Assembly: GCA_017694945.1 (NCBI GenBank)
Contig: JADIMA010000036.1
Coordinates: 19,179-83,178, forward strand
Reading direction: 5' to 3'
Length of the DNA: 64,000 nt
Source of the DNA: Candidatus Merdivivens pullicola
GTDB lineage: Bacteria; Bacteroidota; Bacteroidia; Bacteroidales; UBA932
Shown here: one piece after another, positions 18,768 to 27,688 of the stretch
How the letters are laid out: every line of letters starts with the position of its first letter
Position numbering within the stretch: the first letter of the stretch is position 1
Translations under genes and position numbers: made by a program
Notes under the pieces: model-generated
The model's input: the letters and a program-made list of their open reading frames with translations, nothing else
Databases searched by the model: none
What the model was told of the DNA's origin: nothing

Positions 18768-20504
18768 ATGGCAATGACGAAAAAATGGGTGCTTAAACAG
18801 CCGGGGGATCCTGAAATAGTCGGCCGGCTTTCAACCGAACTCGGTATTGACAGAGTTCTGGCGGAACTGCTTGTACAGCGTGGAATTACCACATTCGAGG
18901 ATGCACGGGAGTTTTTCCGTCCGGATTTGTCCAGGCTACATGACCCTTTTCTGATGAAAGATATGGACAAGGCCGTCGAGAGGCTGCATAAAGCCGTTGC
19001 CGGAGGGGAAAAGATACTTGTTTACGGAGATTACGATGTCGATGGGACTACGGCTGTGGCTCTTGTGTATTCCTTTATTTCTTCCCTGACACACAATGTG
19101 GATTTCTACATACCGGATCGGTATGTTGACGGATACGGGCTTTCTTACAGGAGCCTTGACTGGGCGAAGGAACACGGTTTCTCGCTTGTCATCACCCTTG
19201 ATTGCGGCATAAAGGCCAATCCGAAGGTGGATTATGCAAGAGAACTGGGCCTTGACATAATTGTCTGCGACCACCATCTTCCTGAAGACGACATTCCTGC
19301 CGCCGTCGCCGTGCTTGATCCGAAGCGTTCAGACTGCAATTATCCCTTTGATGACCTTTCCGGCTGCGGAGTGGGTTTCAAACTCGTGCAGGCGTATGCT
19401 TCAGCACACGGAATACCTTTTGAGCAGATACTTCCCTATCTCGATTTGCTGGCGGTAAGCATAGCGGCGGATCTGGTGTCCGTGGTCGGGGAGAACAGGA
19501 TACTCGCTTATTACGGCCTGAAGCAGATAAACGAGGCTCCGAGGAAGGGCTTGCTTTCAATGATAAAACTTTCGGGTCTCGACAGGTGCAAAATAACCAT
19601 TGACGACATCGTTTTCAAAATAGGCCCGAGAATCAATGCCGCCGGAAGGATGGAGTCGGGCAGAAGGGCTGTAGAACTGCTGATATGCGATGACGATGAG
19701 GTGGCAAGCAGCATAGGCAGGGAGATAAATGAATATAACAACGAGCGTAAAAGCATAGACCGGGAGATAACGGAGCAGGCCAAGGAAATGGTCAGGTCTT
19801 CAGCCGGTTTCGCGAAATCGAGTTCGACCGTTGTCTATAACCCCGACTGGCACCGTGGCGTAGTGGGCATAGTTGCATCGCGGCTTGTGGAAGCCTTTTA
19901 CAAGCCTACCATAGTTCTGACGAGTTCGCAGAACGGTCTCATCACCGGTTCGGCGCGCAGTGTGGCCGGATTCGACCTGTACGAGGCCATAGAAAGCTGT
20001 TCGGACATACTTGAAAACTTCGGAGGGCACATATATGCCGCCGGCCTTACATTGAAGGAGGAAAATCTCAAGGAGTTCAGCCGCCGTTTTGAAGAGTATG
20101 TGGCTTCGCATATTTCCAAAGAGACGATAACTCCTGTGGTGAACATAGATTCCTATCTTAATTTCAACCAGATAACCCCTAAGTTTTTCAGGATACTCAA
20201 GCAGTTCCAGCCATTCGGCCCGGGCAACGCCTCGCCGATGTTCATGACTGAAAACGTGTATGACAACGGCAACGGCCGTAAGGTGGGGGCTGATGCCGGA
20301 CATCTGAAACTCGAACTCATACAGGAAGACCAGCCATACAGGCATATTTCGGCCATTGCTTTCAACAGATCGGAGCATTTCGAGCATCTGGCGGCCGGGA
20401 ATCCGATAGATGTATGCTACTCGATTGTAGAAAATTATTATCGTGGCAATGCTACGATACAGTTGAGGATAGCCGACATCAAGGCCCGGGAGGATATTAT
20501 CTGA
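18768..20504 (+). CDS. recJ: Single-stranded-DNA-specific exonuclease RecJ
   Basis: RecJ is a 5'-3' single-strand exonuclease in recombination and mismatch/base-excision repair. The start at 18768 gives about 578 residues; ATG 18774 (MTKKWVLKQPGDPE) is an equally good alternative, and both lie just after the -7 box. The DHH phosphoesterase domain shows VYGDYDVDGTTA (motif I) and VCDHH (motif III). The DHHA1 domain carries the glycine-rich GGHIYAAGLTL segment, and an OB-like C-terminal domain completes the protein. Its end overlaps the convergent aroK by 8 bases, leaving no room for a terminator. Confidence 0.97.
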   Translation: MAMTKKWVLKQPGDPEIVGRLSTELGIDRVLAELLVQRGITTFEDAREFFRPDLSRLHDPFLMKDMDKAVERLHKAVAGGEKILVYGDYDVDGTTAVALVYSFISSLTHNVDFYIPDRYVDGYGLSYRSLDWAKEHGFSLVITLDCGIKANPKVDYARELGLDIIVCDHHLPEDDIPAAVAVLDPKRSDCNYPFDDLSGCGVGFKLVQAYASAHGIPFEQILPYLDLLAVSIAADLVSVVGENRILAYYGLKQINEAPRKGLLSMIKLSGLDRCKITIDDIVFKIGPRINAAGRMESGRRAVELLICDDDEVASSIGREINEYNNERKSIDREITEQAKEMVRSSAGFAKSSSTVVYNPDWHRGVVGIVASRLVEAFYKPTIVLTSSQNGLITGSARSVAGFDLYEAIESCSDILENFGGHIYAAGLTLKEENLKEFSRRFEEYVASHISKETITPVVNIDSYLNFNQITPKFFRILKQFQPFGPGNASPMFMTENVYDNGNGRKVGADAGHLKLELIQEDQPYRHISAIAFNRSEHFEHLAAGNPIDVCYSIVENYYRGNATIQLRIADIKAREDII

Positions 20505-21009
20505 GACGGTTTTTGAGCATTTCCGGAGTAAGCGAATAGGGGTGTACGGTCATGGATGCGCACTCCGAATAGACGGTTTCGCGTTCGCTGAGGAGTCCTT
20601 TCACTTTCGATTCCAGATTGCCGCCCTTGAGCAGAGGCCGGTTTTCTATCCCGTCCGTTTTCAGATTGTCAATGAGTTCTTCAACAGGACATTTGAAATA
20701 TATTGTGCAGGTCTGCCTGCTGATAAGTTCTGCGGTCGGTCTATAAACCGGCGCACCTCCGCCTAATGCGAATATCAGGTGGTTCATTCCTTCTTTCCGG
20801 TATTTTGAAACCGTGTCTGAAATATAGGAGTATTCCAGTTTCCTGAATCCGGTTTCGGACAGGGAGGAGAAAATTTCCGGAATCTTCATTTTCTCTCCCT
20901 TTTCTATAAGAGCGTCGGAGTCGGCGAAATCCCATCCAAGGGCATCTGCAAGCGACTTGCCTACGCTGCTCTTTCCGCATCCCATGAAACCTATCAGTGT
21001 GAATATCAT
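20497..21009 (-). CDS. aroK: Shikimate kinase
   Basis: AroK phosphorylates shikimate with ATP, the step after AroE. The 170-residue protein is of normal size. The Walker A loop is GFMGCGKSSVG (7-17), followed by the shikimate-binding DFADSDALIE, a glycine-rich ALGGGAPV segment and the lid/RPLL region. It lies 6 bases after the topoisomerase subunit gene and is the last gene of the long minus-strand run that starts at exbB. Its 3' end overlaps recJ. Confidence 0.93.
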   Translation of the reverse strand: MIFTLIGFMGCGKSSVGKSLADALGWDFADSDALIEKGEKMKIPEIFSSLSETGFRKLEYSYISDTVSKYRKEGMNHLIFALGGGAPVYRPTAELISRQTCTIYFKCPVEELIDNLKTDGIENRPLLKGGNLESKVKGLLSERETVYSECASMTVHPYSLTPEMLKNRLR

Positions 21010-21015
21010 GATGTC

Positions 21016-23583
21016 TCAGAACAATGTCCCTTCCGTGTCGTCCATATAGATTTCATCTTCCGGTTCTTCAGAGGCCGGTTCTATGAAGCCGATGGTGTCA
21101 ACCGAGTAGTTCGTGGCCCTTTTCCCTTTGGCGGTGAAGAGTTTTACACCGATGAAACTTTCGGCGTCTATTGTCTCCGGCTCGCGGTTGATGTTCTTCC
21201 CTCCGAAAGTTATCATTATCCTCGGTTTGGAGTCTTCGGATACGGCGATGAAATATGAACCCGGTTTTTCGGATATGAAGTTGCCGTGCTGGTTTTTTTC
21301 TATCTTGAACCTCTTGATATAATATGCTTCTATTTCACCGTCGTAGTAAATCACGGTATATACTTTGGAAGGATCGAGTTTTTCTACCTTTATCGGTTCT
21401 CCCTGGTAGCGGTTGCTCAGGTCGTAATTGGTCGTGTAGAATGTTCCGTCCTTGCACATCGCTACAATCTGGTCGTCTCCGGAGAACTCTCCGAGCAGCC
21501 TTCCCCTTGAATCTTCGTTGAGCCTGAAAATGTCTTCGTCGAACCAGATAGGTTTTCCGCCTATTGTCGATGCACCTTTCGATTTGAGGGAGATGCGGGC
21601 TATCTGGTTTTTTGTCACCATGTTCCCCATGGCCCCGCGTCCTTTGATCGCAAGGGAGGCGAAGTCGAATTCGTCGCTCAGTTTCTTTAATTTCGGCCTT
21701 GCCTTGAAATAAATCTTCAAGGTTTCAGCTTCGCCGTTCGGGTTTGCGCTGAACCATAGCACCGCCGAGTCCGGAGTCCCTTTTGTAAGGTCGTATTCCT
21801 TGTCCCTGGTGATGCCGCCGACGGCAAAACGCTTTGCGTATGCAGTGCCCGCCTTTCCGTCCCTGTAAATGACATTATATATAGTCCTGCTGTCGTTCCT
21901 GCTGAAGATGGCGGCGTGTATGATATTCTTGCCGACAAAAGACTTTTCCTGTACCTTGGTGATGATGTATTTCCCGTTTTTCAGGAAAACAATTATTTCG
22001 TCCATGTCGGAGCAGTCGCATACGAATTCACCGTTGTCTTCTTTTTTCAATCCCGTTCCGACGAATCCTTCGGCTTTGTTGACATACAGTTTTGCGTTTG
22101 TACTGCGGACGCGTGAAATCTCGATGTTTTCGAAATTGGCTATCCTCGTTTTTCTCGGATGGTCTTTACCGTACTTGGTTTTCAGGGTCTTGAACCAGTT
22201 TATGGCGTATTCGTCAAGATGTTCAAGATCGTACCGGCACTTCTCTATTTCCTTTTCTATGGAACGAATCTTTTCATCGACGGCCTTGACATCGAACTTG
22301 GAGATTTTTTTGACGGGTTTTTCTACGAGTTTCATGATGTCTTCCATGGTGATGTCCCTGCGGAGCATCTCCCGGTACCTGTTCATCTCGTTGAAGGTTT
22401 CGTCGAGTTGCTGTTCCCAGGTTCTGGCATTGTCGTTCTCAAGTATTTTGTAAACCCTCTTTTCAAAGAAGATTTTTTCCAGCGAAGAATAGTGCCATTC
22501 GTTTTCAAGTTCTCCGAGCCTTATTTCAAGTTCTTTTCCGAGAAGTTCCCTGGTGTGCATTGTGTTGTACTTCAGGAGTTCTTCGGTGTCGGTGAAGAAA
22601 GGCTTGTCGTCTTTGATGACGCACATGTTCGGGCTGATGGATGTTTCACAGTCCGTGAATGCATACAGCGCGTCTATGGTTTTGTCCGGAGATATGTCGT
22701 TTGACAGGTGTATGACTATTTCTGCCTGAGATGTGGAGAAATTTTCGATTTTCTTAATCTTGATCTTTCCTTTTTCGTTGGCTTTCAATATGCTGTCAAC
22801 AAGATCCGGGACAGTTTTTCCGTATGGGACTTCCTTTATGACAAGTGTCTTCTTGTCAAGTTTTTCTATGGCTACACGTACTTTTATGCTTCCTCCCCTG
22901 CGCCCTTTGTTGTATCGGGAGCAGTCGGCGGTGCCTCCTGTGGGAAAATCCGGATACAGTTCAAAGTCTTCGCCCTTTATGCAGGCTATCGATGCGTCAA
23001 GCAGTTCGTTGAAATTGTGGGGAAGTATTTTGGAGGCGAGACCTACGGCTATTCCCTCGGCTCCCTGTGCAAGCAGGAGAGGAAATTTGGCCGGGAGTTC
23101 CACCGGTTCCTGGTGCCGGCCGTCGTAGGAATTCATCCATTCCGTTGTTTTGGGATTGAAAAGTATTTCGTGGGCGAATTTTGTAAGCCTTGCCTCGATG
23201 TACCTTGCTGCAGCGTTCGGGTCTCCGGTGATGATGTTTCCCCAGTTACCCTGGCAGTCGATGAGAAAGCCTTTCTGGCCAAGTTGTACCAGTGCGCCGG
23301 AAATGGACGAGTCACCGTGAGGGTGGTATTTCATCGCTTCTCCTATCAGGGATGCGACTTTGGTATATCGTCCGTCGTCGGTAGTCTTCATTGAATGCAG
23401 AATCCTTCTCTGGACAGGCTTCAGGCCGTCGTTGATGTGTGGCACGGCCCTTTCAAGGATTACATAGGAAGCGTAATCCAAAAACCAGTCGCGGAACATT
23501 CCGGACAGAAGGTGTTTCTTGCCCGGCTGTTTTGTAATGCCTTCGAATCTTCCCGGCGCGTCGTTGTTTATCTCATCGTTCAT
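21016..23583 (-). CDS. parC: DNA topoisomerase IV subunit A-like protein
   Basis: This is a type IIA topoisomerase cleavage subunit. The 855-residue product has the winged-helix/tower region with the catalytic tyrosine in NAAARYIEARLTKFA (Tyr128), the quinolone-region segment MKYHPHGDSSISGALV, a long coiled-coil arm (about 400-470, KKISKFDVKAVDEKIRSIEK) and a C-terminal beta-pinwheel. The divergent pinwheel lacks a clear GyrA box and fits the Bacteroidota ParC-like family rather than GyrA. Its ParE partner is not in the window. It lies 10 bases after era and 6 before aroK. Confidence 0.88.
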   Translation of the reverse strand: MNDEINNDAPGRFEGITKQPGKKHLLSGMFRDWFLDYASYVILERAVPHINDGLKPVQRRILHSMKTTDDGRYTKVASLIGEAMKYHPHGDSSISGALVQLGQKGFLIDCQGNWGNIITGDPNAAARYIEARLTKFAHEILFNPKTTEWMNSYDGRHQEPVELPAKFPLLLAQGAEGIAVGLASKILPHNFNELLDASIACIKGEDFELYPDFPTGGTADCSRYNKGRRGGSIKVRVAIEKLDKKTLVIKEVPYGKTVPDLVDSILKANEKGKIKIKKIENFSTSQAEIVIHLSNDISPDKTIDALYAFTDCETSISPNMCVIKDDKPFFTDTEELLKYNTMHTRELLGKELEIRLGELENEWHYSSLEKIFFEKRVYKILENDNARTWEQQLDETFNEMNRYREMLRRDITMEDIMKLVEKPVKKISKFDVKAVDEKIRSIEKEIEKCRYDLEHLDEYAINWFKTLKTKYGKDHPRKTRIANFENIEISRVRSTNAKLYVNKAEGFVGTGLKKEDNGEFVCDCSDMDEIIVFLKNGKYIITKVQEKSFVGKNIIHAAIFSRNDSRTIYNVIYRDGKAGTAYAKRFAVGGITRDKEYDLTKGTPDSAVLWFSANPNGEAETLKIYFKARPKLKKLSDEFDFASLAIKGRGAMGNMVTKNQIARISLKSKGASTIGGKPIWFDEDIFRLNEDSRGRLLGEFSGDDQIVAMCKDGTFYTTNYDLSNRYQGEPIKVEKLDPSKVYTVIYYDGEIEAYYIKRFKIEKNQHGNFISEKPGSYFIAVSEDSKPRIMITFGGKNINREPETIDAESFIGVKLFTAKGKRATNYSVDTIGFIEPASEEPEDEIYMDDTEGTLF

Positions 23584-23593
23584 TTTGCTTCAT

Positions 23594-24499
23594 TTAAAAT
23601 TCGTAGCCGAAACGTTTCAGTTCTTTCTTCTCGTTTCTCCAGTCCGGATCGACCTTGACGAAGAGTTCAAGAAATACTTTCTTTTCAAAAAAATCTTCCA
23701 TGTCGAGCCTTGCCTCGGTTCCCGTTTTCTTCAATGAGGCGCCTCCTTTGCCTATGAGTATCCCTTTCTGGCTGTCCCTCATGACATTGATTACCGCGCT
23801 TATTTCATATCTCTGGGGGCCCTCCTTGAATCTTTCTATGGTTACTTCGCAGCAATAGGGGATTTCCTGTTCGTAGTTCAGGAATATTTTTTCCCGGATT
23901 ATTTCGGATGCGAAGAACCTCAGGTTCTTGTCGGTGAAGGTGTCTTTGTCGAACCATGCAGGCGCTTCAGGAAGATGTCCGACGATATTGTCGAAAATGT
24001 TTTCAAGGTTGAACCTTTCCTTGGCGGATGCAGGAATGACAACCGCTTTCGGAAGTTCGTCGTGCCATTCCTTCATCAGCCGCAGCACATCGTCCTGGCT
24101 GCTTATGTCTATCTTGTTTATGACGACTATTACAGGACAGTCGATTTTTTTCAGTTTTTCAAGATAAGCAGCATTCTTGTCTCTTTTTTCTATTGTGTCG
24201 GTTACATACAAAATGATGTCGGCGTCCCCGAGGGCCGTATCGACGAAATCCAGCATGTCCTGTTGCAGTCTGTAATTGGGCTTGAGGATGCCTGGCGTAT
24301 CCGAATAGACTATCTGGTAGTCCTCTCCGTTCACAATACCCATTATGCGGTGCCTGGTAGTCTGTGCCTTGGCGGTGACTATCGACAGTTTTTCGCCGAC
24401 AAGTGCGTTCATCAGGGTGGATTTGCCGACATTCGGGTTTCCTATGATGTTTACAAATCCCGCGCGGTGCTTTCCTTTTGTATGCCGGGTGCCTTCCAT
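23594..24499 (-). CDS. era: GTPase Era
   Basis: Era is a GTPase that binds the 3' end of 16S rRNA during 30S assembly. The 301-residue protein has G1 GNPNVGKST (about 21-29), G3 DTPG, G4 NKID and a C-terminal KH domain with IGKGGASLKKTG. The first 12 residues (EGTRHTKGKHRA) are a short basic extension. Its ATG at 24499 overlaps the stop of the upstream pseudouridine synthase as TAATG, so the two ribosome-assembly genes are translationally coupled. All motifs are intact. Confidence 0.97.
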   Translation of the reverse strand: MEGTRHTKGKHRAGFVNIIGNPNVGKSTLMNALVGEKLSIVTAKAQTTRHRIMGIVNGEDYQIVYSDTPGILKPNYRLQQDMLDFVDTALGDADIILYVTDTIEKRDKNAAYLEKLKKIDCPVIVVINKIDISSQDDVLRLMKEWHDELPKAVVIPASAKERFNLENIFDNIVGHLPEAPAWFDKDTFTDKNLRFFASEIIREKIFLNYEQEIPYCCEVTIERFKEGPQRYEISAVINVMRDSQKGILIGKGGASLKKTGTEARLDMEDFFEKKVFLELFVKVDPDWRNEKKELKRFGYEF

Positions 24500-25665
24500 T
24501 ATTCGTATGCCCCCATCATTAGAATATTGACTTCTTTCTGGTCAAGGTATCTCCACTCTCCGCGTCTCAGGCCTTTTTTCGTGAGCCCGGCGAAATATAC
24601 CCTGTCGAGTTTTGTGACTTTATAGCCGAGCGACTCGAAGATTCTTCTGATAATCCTGTTTCTTCCGGAATGTATTGCGATTCCGATGACCGAGCGGTCG
24701 TTATCGACATAGGCCATTTCATCCGCATTTATCATGCCGTCTGAAAGCCATATACCTTTTAGGATGCTGTCGAAATCTTCTTTTGTCAAAGGTTTGTCGA
24801 GTGTTACCTGATAAATCTTTTTCTTGTCATATGAAGGATGGGTGAGATGTTCTGCCATCTTTCCGTCATTGGTGAAAAGCAGCACGCCGGTTGTCGATTT
24901 GTCAAGTCGTCCGACCGGGAAAACACGTTCCTTGCATCCGGTAAGCAGATCCATTACGGTCTTTTCTGCATGAGGGTCGCTCGTAGTGGTTACGAAATCC
25001 CTCGGTTTGTTCATCAGGATATATACTTTCTTTTCACCGGTGAGGCGTTCGCCGTTGAATCTCACATCGTCGCCCATTTTAATCTTGGTTCCGAGTTCGG
25101 TTACGATATTGCCGTTTACCGAGACTACGCCTGCCTGTATGTATTTGTCCGCTTCCCTTCTGGAGCATAACCCCGAATTGGCTATGAATTTGTTGAGGCG
25201 CACTTCATCGCTGTCGCGTATTTCGGTCTTCTTATAGACAGTCTTGCTGCGTTCCTGCCTGAGTTTTGCCGCATTGTCCCTTCTTTTCAATTCAAAGTCT
25301 GCTCTGCTGCGTTTTCTGATCCCGTCGCCTCGTTTCTCGAAAGGACGGTCTCCATGTCTTTCAAATGGACGGTCACCGCGTCTCTCAAATGGACGGTCTC
25401 CGCGTCTCTCGAATGGACGGTCTCCACGTCTCTCGAAAGGACGGTCGTTACGTTTCCCGAATGAAGGCCTTTCACGGAATCCTTCCCGCTTCTGTTCCCT
25501 TGCAGGCCCCTGTCCGCGCCACGGTTTTTCTTCGCGGTCGCTGTCAAAATGTTTTTTTCCGAATCTTCTGTTTTCAAATGGCCTGCCGTCTCTGCTGCGG
25601 TAAGGCTTCCTTGGGGCTGCGCCATCTCCGGCGGAACTCCCTTTACGTTTAAAATCCTTAAGCAT
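24499..25665 (-). CDS. RluB/RsuA-type pseudouridine synthase with basic repeat N-terminus
   Basis: The C-terminal two thirds form a 23S/16S rRNA pseudouridine synthase: an S4 RNA-binding domain (VRLNKFIANSGLCSRREADKY) followed by the RsuA-type catalytic domain with the nucleophilic Asp in VGRLDKSTTGVLLF. The first 140 residues or so are low-complexity and very basic, including five tandem copies of an 8-residue unit (RGDRPFER type) and many Lys/Arg. Such R/G/F/D-rich extensions are common on RNA-binding proteins in Bacteroidota and probably bind rRNA. The substrate uridine is not predictable. It overlaps era by stop-start coupling and follows tonB by 6 bases. Confidence 0.92.
   Translation of the reverse strand: MLKDFKRKGSSAGDGAAPRKPYRSRDGRPFENRRFGKKHFDSDREEKPWRGQGPAREQKREGFRERPSFGKRNDRPFERRGDRPFERRGDRPFERRGDRPFERHGDRPFEKRGDGIRKRSRADFELKRRDNAAKLRQERSKTVYKKTEIRDSDEVRLNKFIANSGLCSRREADKYIQAGVVSVNGNIVTELGTKIKMGDDVRFNGERLTGEKKVYILMNKPRDFVTTTSDPHAEKTVMDLLTGCKERVFPVGRLDKSTTGVLLFTNDGKMAEHLTHPSYDKKKIYQVTLDKPLTKEDFDSILKGIWLSDGMINADEMAYVDNDRSVIGIAIHSGRNRIIRRIFESLGYKVTKLDRVYFAGLTKKGLRRGEWRYLDQKEVNILMMGAYE
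25325..25450. repeat. 24-bp tandem repeat inside the pseudouridine synthase gene
   Basis: GGACGGTC recurs at 25343, 25367, 25391, 25415 and 25439, a strict 24-bp period. On the minus strand the units encode the octapeptide (R/H)(G/N)DRPFE(R/K). The near identity of the DNA units suggests recent expansion by slippage, so copy number may vary between strains. Confidence 0.9.
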
Positions 25666-25671
25666 TTTAAT

Positions 25672-26466
25672 TTATTTTAGTCTAAAATAATATGTTATAG
25701 TACCTTCTTGAAGAAGTGGAGCTTCGGAACTTACGTTGAATTTTGTTTTCAATGCGGCCTCCTTTACGGCTTCCCACAGTTCCTTGCTGGTTATTGTAGT
25801 CCCTACTTCTCCCGGATAGGCGTTCTTGACTGTGCCGTGCTGGTCAACTTGTATTTTTACGACAATCTTTCCGTCAATCTGTACGCCGTATTCAGGCTCG
25901 GGAAGGCTCCCTTCAGTCCATCGGCCTGCAAGTATGACATTCGGGGTGTCTTCATTTTCCCCGTCTGAAGTATTGCCTGACGGATGTCCGGCACGCAGTC
26001 CCTTGGATACTATTGCAGCAGTCTGTGCCGCCAGAGTGTCTTTTTTCGCTTTGTTGTCCGCTGACGGGAAGAGGGCGCGTTTGTCTATTTCTTTCTTTTC
26101 TTCTTCAGTTCTCGGATCCTCGGTCTCAACGTCGCCGAAATCGTCATTGACTGCTTCCTCGGCTTCGTTCGGCCTGCTTCCTTCGTAAGGGGAGGCGGAC
26201 GCCTTTGCCAGTCTTATATCCTTGTCAGGATCGGCAACCGGGGCTTTCGGCGCCGTGCCTGCTGTGGCCCTGATAGGCTGAGGCGGTTCCGGCTCTTCTT
26301 CAAAGGAAATTTCTATTCCGGCCTCGGGAGGAGGCGGATAGATATATCTGAGTCCGGTAAACAGCAGCAGGGCGAGTACGACGGCATGGAAAACGGCTGC
26401 CGATACGATACCGGCGGCTACTGATTTCTTCCGGTTTTCTTCCCTTAACTGTTTGTAGTTCCCCAT
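25672..26466 (-). CDS. tonB: TonB-like energy transducer
   Basis: TonB proteins couple the inner-membrane proton motive force, through ExbB-ExbD, to outer-membrane transporters. The start at 26466 (MGNYKQLREENRKKS) gives 264 residues; a start 33 bases upstream would overlap exbD. A single transmembrane span (about 21-41, with AAVFHAVVLALLLFTGLRY) is followed by PPPPEAG and a Glu/Pro-rich periplasmic spacer, then a C-terminal TonB-like fold (about 180-264, VQIDGKIVVKIQVDQHG ... TITYYFRLK). The gene is 13 bases behind exbD, so exbB-exbD-tonB is one unit. Confidence 0.88.
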   Translation of the reverse strand: MGNYKQLREENRKKSVAAGIVSAAVFHAVVLALLLFTGLRYIYPPPPEAGIEISFEEEPEPPQPIRATAGTAPKAPVADPDKDIRLAKASASPYEGSRPNEAEEAVNDDFGDVETEDPRTEEEKKEIDKRALFPSADNKAKKDTLAAQTAAIVSKGLRAGHPSGNTSDGENEDTPNVILAGRWTEGSLPEPEYGVQIDGKIVVKIQVDQHGTVKNAYPGEVGTTITSKELWEAVKEAALKTKFNVSSEAPLLQEGTITYYFRLK

Positions 26467-26479
26467 TTTTTCCAATTCC

Positions 26480-26893
26480 TTATTCCGGAGAGGTCGCAAG
26501 TATCACCTTATAGTGGTTGCGCTTGGCTATATTCATTATTTTCACTACCTCGCTGATCGGTACGGTTTCGTCGGCGTAAATTGAGAATGTCGGGTCTTCT
26601 TCATCATTCAGAATCTCGTTTAGCCGTTCCTCTATCTCGCTGAACCTTACCGGTTCCTGGTCGCCGTTTATGTGGTAGGAAAATGTCCCTCTGTCAATGT
26701 AGTGCTTTATGGATACGCTTGCCGTGGCTTTTGCGGCCACCTGCCCTGTGCTTTTAGGCAACAGCAGTTTCAGCGCATTCGGGTTTATCAATGTCGAAGT
26801 GACAAGAAAAAATATCAACAACAGGAAAACGATGTCCGTCATTGACGACATTGAAAATGATGCTTCGACTTGTGTCCTTCTTTTTATGGCCAT
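26480..26893 (-). CDS. exbD: Biopolymer transporter ExbD/TolR
   Basis: ExbD is the periplasmic partner of the ExbB proton channel. The 137-residue protein has the conserved N-terminus with SSMTDIVFLLLIFFLV, including the channel Asp in the only membrane span (about 18-38), and a periplasmic domain. It lies between exbB (19 bases) and tonB (13 bases). Length and residues are typical of the Bacteroidota family. Confidence 0.94.
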   Translation of the reverse strand: MAIKRRTQVEASFSMSSMTDIVFLLLIFFLVTSTLINPNALKLLLPKSTGQVAAKATASVSIKHYIDRGTFSYHINGDQEPVRFSEIEERLNEILNDEEDPTFSIYADETVPISEVVKIMNIAKRNHYKVILATSPE

Positions 26894-26912
26894 GGTGCAG
26901 TGTGGGTGTGAC

Positions 26913-27620
26913 TTATTTTTCAGCCGGTTCGTTCAATATGTCCATAAAATCTATGGTTGTGCTCTCCATCTTGAAAACAAGATCGGAGATGCTGGATGTC
27001 AGGTAGTTGTATCCGAAATATGCAAGGATGCCGACTATAAGTCCTCCGACGGTGGTCACCATTGCGGTATATATGCCTCCTGAAAGCAGCGTGATGTCGA
27101 TGTTGTTTCCTGCCTGCGACATGTTGAAAAAGGCCTGTATCATACCCATGACTGTTCCAAGGAAACCTATCATAGGGGCTCCTCCGGCGACAGTCGCCAG
27201 AAGCGGAAGGCCTTTTTCAAGGCGTGCGACTTCTACGTTGCCGGTGTTTTCTACCGTAGTCTGTATGTCCTGCAGCGGGCGTCCTATCCTTTCTATCCCC
27301 TTTTGTACCAGCCTTGCTATAGGAGAGTCGAACTGTTCGCACAGGGATACGGCTGCCTTGGTCTTGCCTTCGTGTATGAGGTCATGTATGTCTTTCATGA
27401 AATTCTTGTCAATCTTTCCGGCTTTCCGTATCATCCACCATTTCTGTCCGAAAATATATATTGCGACAATGGAAAGGGCGAGGAGTACGAGCATGAGCCA
27501 GCCTCCCTTTACGGCCATGTCAATCAATGAAAAAGTCATCTCCTCTTGAACGGGTTCTACTTCAGCCACCGCCCCTGTTGCGGTAGTGTTCAGGCTGTTT
27601 AATAATAGGGTCAAAATCAT
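26913..27620 (-). CDS. exbB: MotA/TolQ/ExbB proton channel family protein
   Basis: ExbB forms the pentameric inner-membrane proton channel that drives TonB. The 235-residue protein has a first span near 35-55 (GGWLMLVLLALSIVAIYIFG), a cytoplasmic loop, and two C-terminal spans in the conserved MotA/TolQ/ExbB region (LLATVAGGAPMIGFLGTVMG and AMVTTVGGLIVGILAYFGYN). The N-terminus carries an extra hydrophobic stretch, as in other Bacteroidota copies. A good promoter lies 31 bases upstream, so this is the first gene of the minus-strand run that continues through tonB and era to aroK. Confidence 0.94.
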   Translation of the reverse strand: MILTLLLNSLNTTATGAVAEVEPVQEEMTFSLIDMAVKGGWLMLVLLALSIVAIYIFGQKWWMIRKAGKIDKNFMKDIHDLIHEGKTKAAVSLCEQFDSPIARLVQKGIERIGRPLQDIQTTVENTGNVEVARLEKGLPLLATVAGGAPMIGFLGTVMGMIQAFFNMSQAGNNIDITLLSGGIYTAMVTTVGGLIVGILAYFGYNYLTSSISDLVFKMESTTIDFMDILNEPAEK

Positions 27621-27650
27621 AACAGTTGTAGTCGTATAATATTAAGGCGG

Positions 27651-27682
27651 CAAAGTTATGAATCGGTTTTGAATTTTTCAAA
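27651..27682 (-). promoter_or_regulatory. Promoter of the exbB-exbD-tonB operon
   Basis: On the minus strand, TTTG (27682-27679) is followed by 20 bases and TAACTTTG (27658-27651), fitting the Bacteroidota -33/-7 pair. It lies 31 bases before the exbB ATG. Confidence 0.7.
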
Positions 27683-27688
27683 AAAAAA

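Noticed and set aside
25343-25446. CRISPR-like periodic repeats
   Set aside because: The 24-bp period is a continuous in-frame tandem repeat without spacers.
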